Shown: one piece after another, positions 12,001-22,662 of the stretch | How positions within the stretch are numbered: the stretch's first letter is position 1 | Layout of the letters: each line of letters opens with the position of its first letter | Assembly (NCBI GenBank): GCA_911728435.2 | Contig: OU452202.1 | Coordinates: 6,055,135-6,119,134 of the forward strand | DNA from: Apoderus coryli | Lineage: Eukaryota > Arthropoda > Insecta > Coleoptera > Attelabidae | Direction: 5' to 3' | Length of the DNA: 64,000 nucleotides | The notes under the pieces: model-generated | Database searches by the model: none | The model's input: the letters and a program-made list of their open reading frames with translations, nothing else | Told to the model about the DNA's origin: nothing | Made by a program: the position numbers and the translations under genes

Positions 12001-15000
12001 CACTTTTTCGGTTTTCTACCAATAACTCGAAAAATATAATTGTTTTAAAGTATTAGAATACAAAAATAAAGTACAATAAGTTCTCTACAAATTAGGTCTG
12101 TTACATTTTTTCGTTTAAATAAACGGTTTCACCGCTAGCAAGCCTTGAAATTCGACCAAATTTCCATGGTCGACAAAAAAACAGCACAGGTCGACAGAAC
12201 GTGTTCGCTAATAAATTTGCGTTTATTTGTTTGAAATTGTACTATTAATTAAAAACTTTATACTCCTACGTGAACTAATTTGTCTGATTCTGATTTTTGA
12301 TTATGACTTACCAGGCATTTTAGGTTTTTACAGAACAACGAATATACTTAGCGATGTACCTTGAATGAATTCATGAATTCAAGTCGCAGCTTGATAGAGT
12401 GCTGATCAACGTTCCTGACTCCGACAAGATCATTCTGCTAGGAGACTTTAACGCTCGAGTTGGTCGAGACTCTGCTCTCTGACCTAATACCATCGGCAAA
12501 GAGGGAGCAGTAAAGTATAACTCCAACAGTATATTGCTGCTAACCAAATGCGTAGAACAAGAACTTGTTATTACAAACACACTTTTTAGACAAAAAGACA
12601 AATTTAAGACGGCATGGTAACATCCAAGGTCTAAGCACTGGCATATGAACGACTCCGTAATTGTTCGCGCTCGTGACCGACATGAAGTGAGGAGCACCAA
12701 ACCTTTAACAAGTGGTGATGAAGGCTGGAGTGATCACCGACTTGTGCGATCCAGTATGACCCTATGTCCGCCGTCTTCCCTGCTGGTCAGGAGACGTTAT
12801 GCTATATGCGACGAAAACATCAGGATTGGTTCGACGAAAATGATACGAAAAGAGGTGCACAGACTAATAGACACTAAGCGTAAAGCACTCATCACCTGCC
12901 AAAATGACCGCAAATCAACATCAAAAAAACGTCTCTTTCAAATGGCCCAATGAATGAAGTACAACGAAGAACTCTATATCTGAACAATCAGTGGTGGACG
13001 CCTAAATCGCTCGGAATGCAACAACTAGCCGACAGCAACAACACCAGATCTTTCTTTCATGCCACTATGGCCATCTACGGTCCCTCTGCACAGAGTCTTA
13101 ACCCACTGCAAACCAGGGATGGCTCTCATCTTCTAAGGGATTGCACGTCAATTGGTTCCCGGTGGAAGGAACATTTGCAGAAACTACTAAACAGGAACAC
13201 GAATGTCGATAATGAAACACCTGATCGGTTGCCACATAGACCCAACAACACTACCCTGCAAGGAGTTGATAAAGCTATTCAACAACTTAAAAACAACAAA
13301 ACAGCTGGCTCTCATAGCCTATCTCCTGAGCTTTTTAAAGAAGGAGGCCCTGTGATATTGGAACATTCTCATATTCTAATAAACCAAATATGGAACACCG
13401 AAACCGTGCCTGCTGAAATGTGAAATGCCTCAATTGTTACTATATTTAAGAAAGGGGATAGGTCCGTATGTGGAAACTATCGCACTATCTCTCATCTAAA
13501 TCTCCCAAAAGGTTTTTACAAGAATTTTGACCAATCAATTTCTCCCACAATCACAAAGTGGTTTTGGAATCAACAGGCGTACAGCCGACATGATATTTAG
13601 TGCCAGGCAAATACAGGGCTTTTCGTTTACAAGTAACAATTTCTTTGGGAAGTTGAATTGGAACCTTGGTATACAAAAAAACGACATCAAAGGATACCAT
13701 TAGGTAATTCGACGGAATAAAAATATGTTTAATTTCCTCTAAACTGTCAAGAATCCTTTATGTAATGTTCATTTTTATTTATAACATTTTTCAAAAATCG
13801 TTTTAAATAGTCAGACAAAGGTTTTGTTGGAGATTGGACACATGATACAACAGGTCTTCTCTCTCTCTCTAAGTGCCATCTCCGCGACGAAGATTGGCGA
13901 TCATCATGGCAATTCTTATTTTGGATGCAGCTGCTCTAAAAAGCTCTATCGAGGAACATCCAAACCACTCTCTCAAGTTTCTCAACCAGGATATCCTTCT
14001 TCTACCCACGCTTCTTGTACCTTGGATCCTTCCCTGCATTATCAATTGAAGTAAGGCGTATCTTGGTCCACGAGTCACATGGCCGAGATACTGCAGTTTT
14101 CTGCTTTTAATTGTTATTAACAACTCTCTTTCTATGTTTAGTCGCTCAAGTATTTCTAAGTTAGTTATCCGATCGACCCATGACACCTTCAGTACTCTTC
14201 TGTACACCCTCATTTCAAAAGCTTCTAGTCTTTTGGTTATTTCTGCGTTCAGAGTCCATGCCTCGCCGCCATAAAGCAGAGTGGCAAAAACATAACATCT
14301 AACTAGTCTTATTCTCAGTTTTAGGCTTATACCTCTATTGCACAAAACTCTTTTCATGCTATTGAAATTGGACCTTGCTATTTCTATGCGTGCTTTTATT
14401 TCTTTCGTGTAGTCGTTATTACAAGTAACTGTTGTTCCAAGATAAGTATACTTCTCTACCTGTTCGATGGGTTCACCTTTGACGATTATCTGTTCGTTGT
14501 TAGTCTGGGCCTTCTTTGTTATTTTCATGAACTTTGTTTTGTTTACGTTGAGTGTAAGGCCGTATTCTTCGCTATATCGAACAAATTTGTCCATGATTCT
14601 TTGTAGATCTTCCAGGTTTTCCGTTAAAATTACGGTATCATCAGCGTATCTTAGAACAACTATAGGCACTCCATTTACTTTTATTCCTGCACTGTCATTT
14701 TCCATTGCCCTTTTTAGAATCTCTTCAGAGTAGGCATTAAACAAAATAGGTGACAGAACACAACCTTGACGTACACCTCTCTTTATTGAGATGGTGCCAG
14801 AATTTTGTTGATCTACTTTGACGATGGCATTTTGGTTGTAATAGAGATTTGAGATGATTTGCAGGTCTTGGTGGTCTAGGTTTTTACATTGTAATATTTC
14901 CATCAACTGGTCGTGGCGGACCCTGTCAAACGCCTTATTATAGTCGATGAAGCAGGCATATACGTCCTGATTAACATCTAGGCATCGCTGCACTATTACG

Positions 15001-18000
15001 TTGAATGCGAATAGTGCTTCTCTTGTACCTAATCCTTTGCGAAAGCCAAACTGACTGTCACTTATATCCAGATGGAGTTTCTGGTGGATGCGGTTGAGTA
15101 TAATTTTTAACAGTAGTTTCAAAGTGTAGGACATGAGGCTTATGGTACGGTGGTCTTAGAGGTGTATTATTCTTGTGTAGTTTTGGGAGTCCATAAATTT
15201 TTGGCGGAATGGCATTATATATTTTAAGATTTTTTGCTGTTTTTGGAGAAATGTATAAATTGTCTTCCTATTTTTGTATTAATTTATTACTTTTTGATTG
15301 GTATTTATTTGTTGGATCATGGCCTAGCAATTTTGTATGTAGATTCCTCACATAATAAACACATTTTTTCTTTATACATTTTTCTGTTCATAATTACTGT
15401 TTAATTAGATTTATCAGGTTTTAGAATTAAAATATATTTAATACGTTTTTTTCTCGTTTTTTTTTACATCCTTTTTGTTTTAATTTTTGAAATTTGTTAT
15501 TGTTGTGTTATTTAAATTTGTAATACCGCATTATCGATGTTGGTTATAATATCATAGCAGTTTTTTTCAGATAGTGGGTTAGTGCGCTCAGCGTATGTAT
15601 GGATATTTGTTTGATTAATGACTCCTAGAGAGATTAAATAAACTTATTTCGTGGAGGTAAATGGTTTTATTTCCTAAATACAAATATTCTTTTTTGTATT
15701 ACTCAATTTTATTTAGAACATTTAAAGGTTATGAATTAATTGAGTTTGGTTCACTGTCATTTCCGACGACCGACGTTTGGAAAATGATACTTGCACCTGG
15801 CACGAAAGAATATTTTCATTTTGATAACATATTATGGCAAATATAGTAATGAAAATATCTTGGGGTTTAATAGTCTTAGCTCGAGATGGTGTTATAAGTT
15901 TTTGATGTGATAGAAGTACCTTGTGTACCTTGTGGTGTAACAATCATTGCTTGAATCGGTGTTTTATCTTCTTCTTCTTCCGGTGCCCTGTCTGTTTTGA
16001 GACGTTGGCGATCATCGTAGTGATAACATTTTCAAAAGTGTTACGGTCGGCGGCCGCTCTGAAAAGTTGTTCAGGTTGCAGTCCCGTCCACTGCCTTATG
16101 TTTCGGAGCCATGGCAGTTTTTTACGTTCAATCCAACGTGTGCCTTCCACTTTTCCTTGGACAATAAGGCGGAGTAAAGAGTACTTGGGTCCTCTATGCC
16201 CGAAATATTCAGTTTTTCTCGCCTTATTTGTGTTTATGAGTTCCCTGTTGGAATTCATCATAAGAAGTACTTCCTCGTTGGAAGGAGATCTTCAGCATTC
16301 GGCGATAGCACCACAGTTGAAATGCCTCAAGCTTATTTGTCGTTGATGCCTTCAAGCTCCATGCTTCACTGCCATAAAGTAATACGGACCAGACATAACA
16401 TTTGAGGACTCGTTTCCGAAGGTGCATGGAGAGATTTCTGTTACATAATAGAGGATTCCAGGATGTAACTGCTCGTCGAGCTAGTTCAATGCGTGTAAAT
16501 ATTTCCTCGTCAGAGCTTCCAGTTTCGTTGATCCAACTACCTAAGTATTTGAAATGGCTAACTCTTTCGAGAGGTCTACCATCTAGCAAAAGCTCAACAG
16601 AGCGGATCACCGGTACAAATTATAAGCACGGTATTTTATTCACTTGCAAAGATAAGGTAAGTATATTCATTGTTCTGGTAAAAGTCTCAAATCATAATAA
16701 TATGTAAAAAATCAGAATCAGAATACACATATAATAGTATTTTATTAGCGAACACGTTCCGTCTTTCTGTGCTGTTTTTTAGTCAACTATGGAAACACTG
16801 TAAATAAAATCCAAAGAATACAAAACTCATGTATTCGACTGATATAATATGGCATACATATTGCCTGACTTGAAGTGGCTTAATATGCGAAATAGATTTC
16901 ATCTAAATACTATTTGCTTATATAACAAAATCGTAAAATTTCAATCTCCTCCTTATCTCTACAACAAAATAACATATCGCAGTGATATACACAATATTAA
17001 TATAAGAAATAGATCGTTATTAACACCTCCAGTGTATAGAACATCAACTTTTCAACGAAGCTTCTCATACACGATATGCAACTTTCTTAATTCTATTCCT
17101 AGCGATGTTAAAACACTGTCTCCGTCAACTTTTAAAAAACATGTTTCAGAGGAGCAAACTTCACCTATCTCTTGTTAATTGACCTTATTCTTATACTTCT
17201 TTCTTTCTCAGTTAGCAAAACACTTGGGGGACTATTTTTTTCTTCTGGTACTCCTAATATGATCTGTAAACAATACAATTAGTGTAATCTGGTTTTTGTT
17301 AATGTTTCCTACCGGCGTTGGCTATATACCTACTTGTACTGTTTGTTTTGATTTTTTTTTTCATTTGTTTAAATACATTTTGATGAATTATTAATTTCAA
17401 TGGGGTTAAATGGTAGAGGACACTCCGTGTGTACTTCCCCATTTTTTTGTGAATTTTTTGTACATTAAGATATAGAATTATACATTTTTTTTCTGTTTGT
17501 TTTGTCAAAAAATAAAGGCATTATTATTATTATTTGGTCAAATTTCAAATTGGTAAAAACCGAATTTTTTCGTAGTTTTTTCTAGTTCATAGCAACGCAT
17601 CACTTGTTTGAGGTCACAAAGTTTAAATTCGGATTCAGTATCCCAAAAATCATATAGAACGAGGGAGAAAAAAAAATCCCGACGCTGAACTACCAAGTGA
17701 CTGAACTAATAACATTAAAATGCAAAATATAATAATTTCAGTTGCTGAAAAATACTATGGCCCAAACCCAAGCAAGGTTGAACATCAAAGTATTAAATTT
17801 GCACTCTAAAATTTGTTATCTACTTCACTGTATATTAATAAAATTCATGTCCTATAGGAATGCTATTTCTATATTTTTAGAATGAAAGATTTTGCAGACA
17901 TAGCATTAATATGTGACAATCACTTGTATAATGAAGGAAATGAAACCACAGGATTTTCGACAATAGAAAAATTGATGAATGTAAGTTGCGTTGTGTAGCA

Positions 18001-21000
18001 AAATGTCTTAGTAAAAATGTTACCCGGACTACCAGATATTTGAAACTTTTTCACTTTGCATCTGTATTTTAGATTGGTCCACAATTGGATGAAATGTTTT
18101 TCTCATGCAAATGGACAATGTTTAATGAAAGTTGTGACAAAATATTCACACCTATGCTTACAGACGATGGATTGTGTTTTACATTTAATATGCTGGATAG
18201 AAGTGAACTCTTAGAAAATAGAGTGTAAGTGGTAGTACTAAATATCAAGCTATAATGTTAGTAGAAGAGAGAAGTTTTGGGCACATGAGGAAATTGCTAT
18301 TGCTACGTATTTTGGTTTGCAGTCCAAAAACACAGATTTCAAAATAAACTAAAAGTGGGATAACGGGATGCTCGAAAATTAATCTTAATAGAAGCGGTTT
18401 TACTTATTCCACAATTTTAAAATTTTAGATACTTTCACGGGGACTATATGTCACATAAGATGAAATCAGAGGACTGGACACTAGAACATGGTTATCCCAA
18501 AAGTTCCAAAATGAATACATTTCCCAGACGCGTAATATCAGCAGGCTCATCAGCAGGTTTGCAACTTGTTTTAAAAGATTATCAGCAAGATTTAGATTAT
18601 ATATGTCGCGGACCGGTACAAGGATTCAAGGTAAATGAAAACGTGAATTCATAAGGAATAATGAAATTTAAGATGACCTTTTCAGGTATTACTGCATCAT
18701 CCTGCTGAAGTGCCGAGAGTTGTAATGCAATACTTTAGGGTCCCATTAAATCATGAAGTCGTAGTTTCTGTTAGACCAGATATGATGACAACATCGCAGG
18801 GATTACAAGGATATGATCCACATAGAAGACAGTGTTTCTTTCCCGAAGAGAGGCATTTATATTTTTATCAAAGCTACACACAACAGAAATGTCAAGTAGA
18901 ATGTTTAACCAATTTTACATTGGCAAGTTGCGGTTGTGTAGCTTATCATATGCCACGTAAGTAAAAAATTTTACCTTAAACCAATCACTCCCTCTTGTCA
19001 GCCAGAACATTACCTAGCAGTGGCAGCCCGTGCTTCCAAAAACTTATACAGGGTGTCCCAGAATATGTGGGCAATCTCTCGGATTGGGGTAGGTTGGGGA
19101 AAAAGAAGGATACGAGCCCTTTAAGACTATACCTGAAATTCAGTTTTTTAATGATAACTTTTGAACCGCCTCGTATAAAATGAAGATTAATCCTTTCTAA
19201 TAAGTTTTCCCTAGTGTCAACAAGAAAAAATCTAAGGGATTAAGGTCCGGTGATCGAGGAGGCCAAGCAACTGGTCCTCCTCTTCCTATCCAACGAATGT
19301 CAAAAGTCACATTTAAATACTCTCGCACTGTTAGGGTAAAATGCAAATATTTTGCTGGTTGTAGGTAGCAAGCTAATAGGTCTGTAGGACGATGTTTCTT
19401 GTGGTGGTTTGTCATTTTTGTAAATCATTATTCTATGACAGTATTTCCATATAATGGGAAAATAGCACAGACTTAACATTCCATTGTAGATTGTTGTGAG
19501 AAACACAATAGCTTTTCTAGAAAATTTCTTGAGAATCTGTAGAGTAATCAAGTCATAGCCAGGGCTTTCTATTATTCAGTTTTGTGCCTTCAACTATTCT
19601 GGCGTTATATGTTGGATTGGTGGTGATATTTGGCAGCGGAGTACTGACACTTTTGTTGAATTGCTCTTCGTTTTGAGGGGTAGCATGCAGCTTGTTGTAT
19701 GGAATTTATAAAATACTGTGCATCCATGTCTAATTCGTATGCATTTTTAATACTTATTTGTGTGTCTAGATTGTCAGTGATATAGGCTTCGAACAGGTAT
19801 TGGTTCGAGCTGTCGTTGGTTCAGGCCGTGGACTATTTTCTAGTATTGTTGAACAAACGTTTGCAACGACAGGCGTGTGGTCCGATGTCAGTTCGTAGTG
19901 CGATTCTATTGTACAGTTTTCCGTTTGGGATATCATTTGTAATGAAAAAGTCGATAAGATCTGGTATCTTTGTACGATCTGTTGGCCAGTATGTAGGCTC
20001 GCCGTTCGTCAAATGACTATAGTTTCTATCAGTCATTTCTCGAAGCAGATTGCGTACTTTTGTGGTAATAAGTCTTGAGTGTGAGTGTTTTGCATTCCAG
20101 TCACCTCCGGCAATGAATCTATTGCCAAGCGTTTTGAAGAATTGTTTGTATGTGTCTGTGGCGATATTATGCCGTGGTGGTGAGAGATAATATTAATGGT
20201 GTGCTTGTTGGTGATCATTTGTACTTTTGTTTGCTTGTATGGCGTTAGTTTCATATTTTTGTTGTACGTGGTGGGCCGCCGTGAGCTGTTCCATCTGGAT
20301 GGTTGGTGTGGTATGTGGAGTAGTATGAAATTTTAAAAGTTGTTCGCTCAGTGAAATGAGTCTCCAAAACTAGTAGAACATCCATTTATAACAATGTAAG
20401 TACTTCTTGCCTGTGGTTTGCAAGACCGTTGGGGTTCCAAGTTACAATTCTGAGGATTTTAGTGGCCATTAAGGGTAAGTTTTTTATGTCAGTTGTGAGT
20501 AGGTTTAGAATCATGGTGTTTTGATTTATTAACTGATTAAACATGGTTTTAATTTCATCGAGAAAACGTGATAGTTGGTCGGTTAGTTGCACAGGTTGTT
20601 CTATTCCCTATGTGTTGTTGCTTTATGTTGCTTGAGCATAGCTTAAGTTACGATTTTGTGCACTGTGTGTATTGGTTTGATGTTGGAAGCAGGTTGTTGT
20701 TAAAAGTATTTCTAGGGTTTCTTTTCTGAATTAGTTTTTTGTAAATACCGCACAACAGCTTGAGATCACTTATGATAATATTCATACTAATTTTAAACCT
20801 AATCAAACCTATATTAAAAAAAATTACTACATCTGACACATTATACTGATTACATAAGACACATGCCCTAATTAATGGTGCTCTACTTTCGTACTTAAAT
20901 ACTTAATTAAAAACATAACAATATTTTTACATTACTTATTAGTACACCTTACTACGCACGCGAACATTTTATCAGTTAACCATACAAAATGAATGCTTTT

Positions 21001-21862
21001 AGATGAAGAACACACTCAGATATGTGGATCAGGAAGTTTACGGTGTATGTTTGAAGCTGAAAGTGAGTTATCACCTTTGACAACTATTTACAAGATAAAC
21101 TGTGTGACTTATTCAATTACAGATGAACTCCTAGAAAATGAACTTCATGCAGGACTGTCTCAATATGAATTTGAAGATGATTATAGCAATATCACATCTA
21201 ATTGTGACTGTTTGCCAGCATGCACATCTCTAGTGTACAATGCTGAAACTTCGCAAGCGAATTTTAACTGGGAGAAATGGTTCCAAGCTTTCGAAATAAA
21301 CAGTACACAGGATCCAGGTAAAAATTCTTACGAACATTGTGGCTATTTAGATGCTAATTTAGCTCTCATTTAGATATTAGGTTGGAAAATTATGACTCTA
21401 CGACAGAACTGAATTACGATTTACTAAAAACAGCGTGAAATATCTTGGTATCTTCATGTCATCAATTTAGGTTTTTTAAATATGACGCACAAAAGTTTGA
21501 ATAAACGGAAACATTAAGAGTTATTGTTTTACTACAAACTAGCTATAACTGAAAATATTAGTTATTTCTATAATAAGACGTATATTTCCTTTCCAGGTAT
21601 CCAACTCACCAAGTTAACGATTTTCTTTAAAGAACAACAATTTATAACGTCAGAGAGAAATGAATTATTTGGTCAAACCGATTTCCTTGCCAACTGTGGA
21701 GGCATTTTGGGATTATTCACAGGCTTTTCGTTTCTGTCAATTGTAGAAATCATTTACTTTTTATCCCTGAGATTAATTTGCAATGTGAAAAAATACGGAA
21801 GACATTATTGGTCTGCTGCACCAGAATTGATAAATGATGAAAATTATGTTCATAAAAAATAA
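6044..21862 (+). CDS. ppk: Pickpocket-type DEG/ENaC sodium channel subunit, complete, nine exons
   Basis: Coding exons are 6044-6252, 11179-11433, 17881-17980, 18073-18224, 18429-18630, 18686-18956, 21003-21062, 21123-21317 and 21597-21862. All introns are GT-AG, and the total of 1710 nt gives 569 residues plus stop with every phase consistent. The protein is an amiloride-sensitive-type trimeric cation channel of the plasma membrane. The N-terminal His-Gly gating motif (TGIHGFKY) is at residues 51-58 and TM1 (WWFVLFCISLYICITL) begins near 72. A large Cys-rich extracellular loop includes SCGCVAYHMP and CDCLPACTSLVYNAE. The pre-TM2 signature NCGGILGLFTGFS carries the G-x-S selectivity filter (GFS, about 524-526), followed by TM2 and a short cytoplasmic tail. 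Family members act in mechanosensation, chemosensation or fluid balance; the paralogue cannot be set from sequence alone. Introns 1, 2 and 6 hold most of the mobile elements. AATAAA follows the stop at 21866. Confidence 0.92.
6329..6431 (+). other. Candidate alternative terminal exon of the pickpocket gene
   Basis: After acceptor aatcatag at 6321-6328, the frame set by exon 1 (phase 2) stays open for 34 codons to TAA 6429-6431. The stop itself overlaps an AATAAA at 6427-6432. Use of this exon would give a roughly 104-residue protein with the cytoplasmic N-terminus, including the His-Gly motif, and no membrane segment. A 34-codon open run can occur by chance, so this is a candidate only. Confidence 0.25.
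6483..8100 (-). mobile_element. Mariner transposase remnants in three tandem partial copies
   Basis: Minus-strand translation shows mariner (SETMAR-like) phrases: RPNTSPTDENVEALMKIV and RPITISEVTEDVGIS near 7250-7080, and FLAKENTVMPLPPYSPDM near 6700. All are broken by stops and internal deletions. The phrase aggcattacggtgt recurs at about 6688, 7348 and 7921, so the copies repeat in the same orientation at about 660 and 573 bp. The second copy is shortened and the third breaks off near 8095. None can encode an active enzyme. The array lies in intron 1 of the pickpocket gene. Confidence 0.75.
8290..8805 (+). mobile_element. Non-LTR retrotransposon RNase H / C-terminal fragment
   Basis: Plus-strand frames give FERELRALADHNRVNLVWIPG, and then, after a frameshift, GHSRIEGNERADCLARQASE, the RNase H C-terminal signature. 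A terminal Cys motif CRVCNGTVETTYHLICEC follows near 8615-8670. Only the 3' end of the coding region is left, and it is frameshifted. It lies in pickpocket intron 1. Confidence 0.7.
9086..10830 (-). mobile_element. Jockey/CR1-type LINE fragment: RT domain through 3' end
   Basis: The minus-strand reading is ordered 10826 to 9086. It begins with the RT N-terminal region (LWKSANVIPIPKTDNPT) and IQSGFRKHHSTTTALLKV. LVLDQSQAFDLVNFDLL and the catalytic box MYADDIQVY near 10045 follow, then LRLNPNKT, a C-terminal tail near 9640-9391, and a 3' end in an ATT repeat at about 9087-9105. Several frameshifts (about 10330, 10130) inactivate it. The 5' part, including the endonuclease, is missing, as expected for target-primed insertion. 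It lies antisense in pickpocket intron 1. Confidence 0.85.
10831..11178. other. Intron 1 sequence, nothing recognised
   Basis: AT-rich sequence between the LINE and the acceptor of exon 2 of the channel gene. Confidence 0.35.
11529..11651 (+). pseudogene. Possible decayed duplicate of a pickpocket exon
   Basis: After an AG at 11527-11528, the phase left by exon 2 reads 40 codons (LKDFEWRKLRNFYSCNDPPF and beyond) to a TAG at 11649-11651. The constitutive exon at 17881 begins MKDFADIALICDNH in the same phase. The fit in phase, length and the shared KDF suggests a duplicated, mutually exclusive-type exon that lost its donor. There is no good GT donor before the stop. Similarity is weak and chance is possible. 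Confidence 0.22.
11652..12362. other. Intron 2 sequence, nothing recognised
   Basis: AT-rich intronic DNA. A short open run at 11837-12025 has no recognisable motif. Confidence 0.35.
12363..13608 (+). mobile_element. RTE-clade LINE fragment: endonuclease and start of RT
   Basis: Plus-strand reading gives an apurinic-like endonuclease with LLGDFNARVGRDSAL (near 12440) and LITNTLFRQKDKFKT-type text. It continues with WSDHRLVRS (near 12735, the SDH catalytic pair), then a linker and an early RT region with KNNKTAGSHSLSPELFKEGG (near 13290) and SQSGFGINRRTADMIFSARQ (near 13550). Stops and frameshifts are frequent. It breaks off at the junction with the Penelope-like fragment near 13610. Confidence 0.8.
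13610..15360 (-). mobile_element. Penelope-like retroelement RT fragment, split by an RTE insertion
   Basis: Minus-strand pieces on both sides of the RTE join into one Penelope-type RT. Upstream, at 15360-15152, are LGHDPTNKYQSK and NAIPPKIYGLPKLHKNNTPL. Downstream, at 13858-13610, are VVSCVQSPTKPLSDYLKRF and LMVSFDVVFLYTKVPI. The join falls within the motif PLRP/VVSC, and a 6-bp duplication GGTCTT (13853-13858 and 15152-15157) marks the insertion. The reading frame carries stops. The element lies in pickpocket intron 2. Confidence 0.75.
13859..15151 (-). mobile_element. RTE-clade LINE, 5'-truncated, RT and C-terminus open for 421 codons
   Basis: One uninterrupted minus-strand frame, 15134-13869, encodes RT motifs QFGFRKGLGTREALFAF, ACFIDYNKAFDRVRHDQL, GVRQGCVLSPILFNAY and the catalytic box LRYADDTVIL. 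The RTE-typical C-terminus follows (YLGHVTRGPRYALLQLIMQG, RRRISWLRNLREWFG). The endonuclease is absent and the frame starts at the truncation, so it is dead on arrival, but the open frame implies a fairly young insertion. Its body is bounded by GGTCTT target-site duplications and its 3' end is a short CT/GA run. Confidence 0.88.
15361..15960. other. Intron 2 sequence, nothing firmly recognised
   Basis: AT-rich sequence. The Penelope-like fragment may extend a little into it, but the translation is no longer readable. Confidence 0.3.
15961..16610 (-). mobile_element. RTE-clade LINE C-terminal fragment, frameshifted
   Basis: Minus-strand reading gives FKYLGSWINETGSSDEEI, then YVWSVLLYGSEAWSLKAS and WCYRRMLKISF. 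A second frame carries GPKYSLLRLIVQGKVEGTR and KLPWLRNIRQWTGLQPEQLF. These match the C-terminal half of the RTE at 13859-15151 in order but differ in sequence, so this is a different, older copy. Confidence 0.8.
16795..17535 (+). mobile_element. Jockey/CR1-type LINE 3' end fragment
   Basis: The translation includes [20 protein letters not shown] and YRTSTFQRSFSYTI, the same C-terminal phrases as the minus-strand fragment at 25553-25954 ([18 protein letters not shown]). A long 3' UTR ends in an ATT repeat at about 17521-17535, the usual end of these LINEs. It is heavily 5'-truncated. Confidence 0.7.
19049..19350 (-). mobile_element. Mariner-like element fragment with one terminal repeat
   Basis: One end, TA/CAGGGTGTCCCAGAATATG, starts at 19049. 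Inside, on the minus strand, the transposase tail RWIGRGGPVAWPPRSPDLNP (third catalytic aspartate) is readable, but the sequence between it and the terminus is shortened and the rest of the element is missing. It abuts the Jockey-like fragment in pickpocket intron 6. Confidence 0.7.
19351..20640 (-). mobile_element. Jockey-clade LINE fragment: end of ORF1, endonuclease, start of RT
   Basis: Minus-strand order is an ORF1 tail at about 20590 and the endonuclease start ILRIVTWNPNGLANHRQEV near 20440. The endonuclease core follows (SHLTNGEPTYWPTDRTKIPD near 20000), then the RT start (IMIYKNDKPPQETSSYRPIS near 19410). The RT is cut off at the junction with the mariner fragment. Stops and frameshifts are present. 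It lies in pickpocket intron 6. Confidence 0.78.
20645..20890 (-). mobile_element. LINE 3' tail fragment, family shared with 27780-28000
   Basis: About 140 bp (20748-20890) matches 27815-27960 in the same orientation, for example ttactacatctgacacatta. The minus-strand peptide contains [13 protein letters not shown] text like the better preserved copy. Only the end of the element remains. Confidence 0.6.
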
Positions 21863-21865
21863 GTA

Positions 21866-21871
21866 ATAAAT
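21866..21871 (+). terminator. AATAAA polyadenylation signal of the pickpocket gene
   Basis: AATAAA begins 4 bases after the TAA stop. It implies a very short 3' UTR unless a later signal is used. Confidence 0.5.
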
Positions 21872-22616
21872 ATTAAATGATTATTATCAAGAACATTTTC
21901 ACTATTTTTAATTATATTCACATTGAAGTGACTTGTATTTATTTATAGGTAGACAAAATGGACATATTTACCTTTTTTCATCATTCTTTTGAGTTCAAAG
22001 TTATTAATTAAGATATTAGAGACTTTTTGCACAACTCACGTTAAATAGCGTAACGTTAAGTTTCTGATTGGTATCTATGCCGCATGCGCAGAAATTACCG
22101 TAACGCTATTTGAATAGCGGGACACGGTATTTGTTTGCGAATAGCGTGATAAATACCGTATAACGCTAAATAAAAAGAACATTGACAGAAATCAATTGAA
22201 GAATCCGCTGACAAATGTTAGTTTAACAATTAATCAATCTTTGGATTGGATTTTATCGCTTTTATTTTATTGTGTATTTTACAAAATTGAATTAGCAGAT
22301 TATTATTAATAAAATAATAACGCCTTATAGAATCAGACTCTGAGTATAAAAATTCATTACGAATGACACATTAAAATAATTTCTGAACTAAGCGTAAAAT
22401 TTATCGTCGAATGTGCAAAAAGTCTCATATAATTCACCAATCCCAATCTAAAATTTTAAAATAATAACCGAGAAAATGTTAAGTATGAATGACATTTGGG
22501 ATTACACTATCTCTGATATTAAATAAAATTTTATTCAACCATGTGTTTTAGAAAATTTTATATATTCACAGTTTGATATAATAATATTCTATATTTAGGT
22601 GGTTGTATTTTTTGTA
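21872..22616. other. Intergenic gap between two convergent genes
   Basis: AT-rich and without a gene. Between 22040 and 22170 the motif aatagcg (with aacgctatt in reverse) occurs several times in both orientations, suggesting a small decayed inverted-repeat element. Confidence 0.35.
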
Positions 22617-22626
22617 TTTATTTATT
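22617..22626 (-). terminator. Polyadenylation signals for the ZCCHC4-like gene
   Basis: Two overlapping minus-strand AATAAA hexamers (TTTATT at 22617-22622 and 22621-22626) lie about 40 bases past the stop at 22663. Confidence 0.5.
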
Positions 22627-22662
22627 TTTTGTAACAACACTAATAAAAATTATAATATACAC

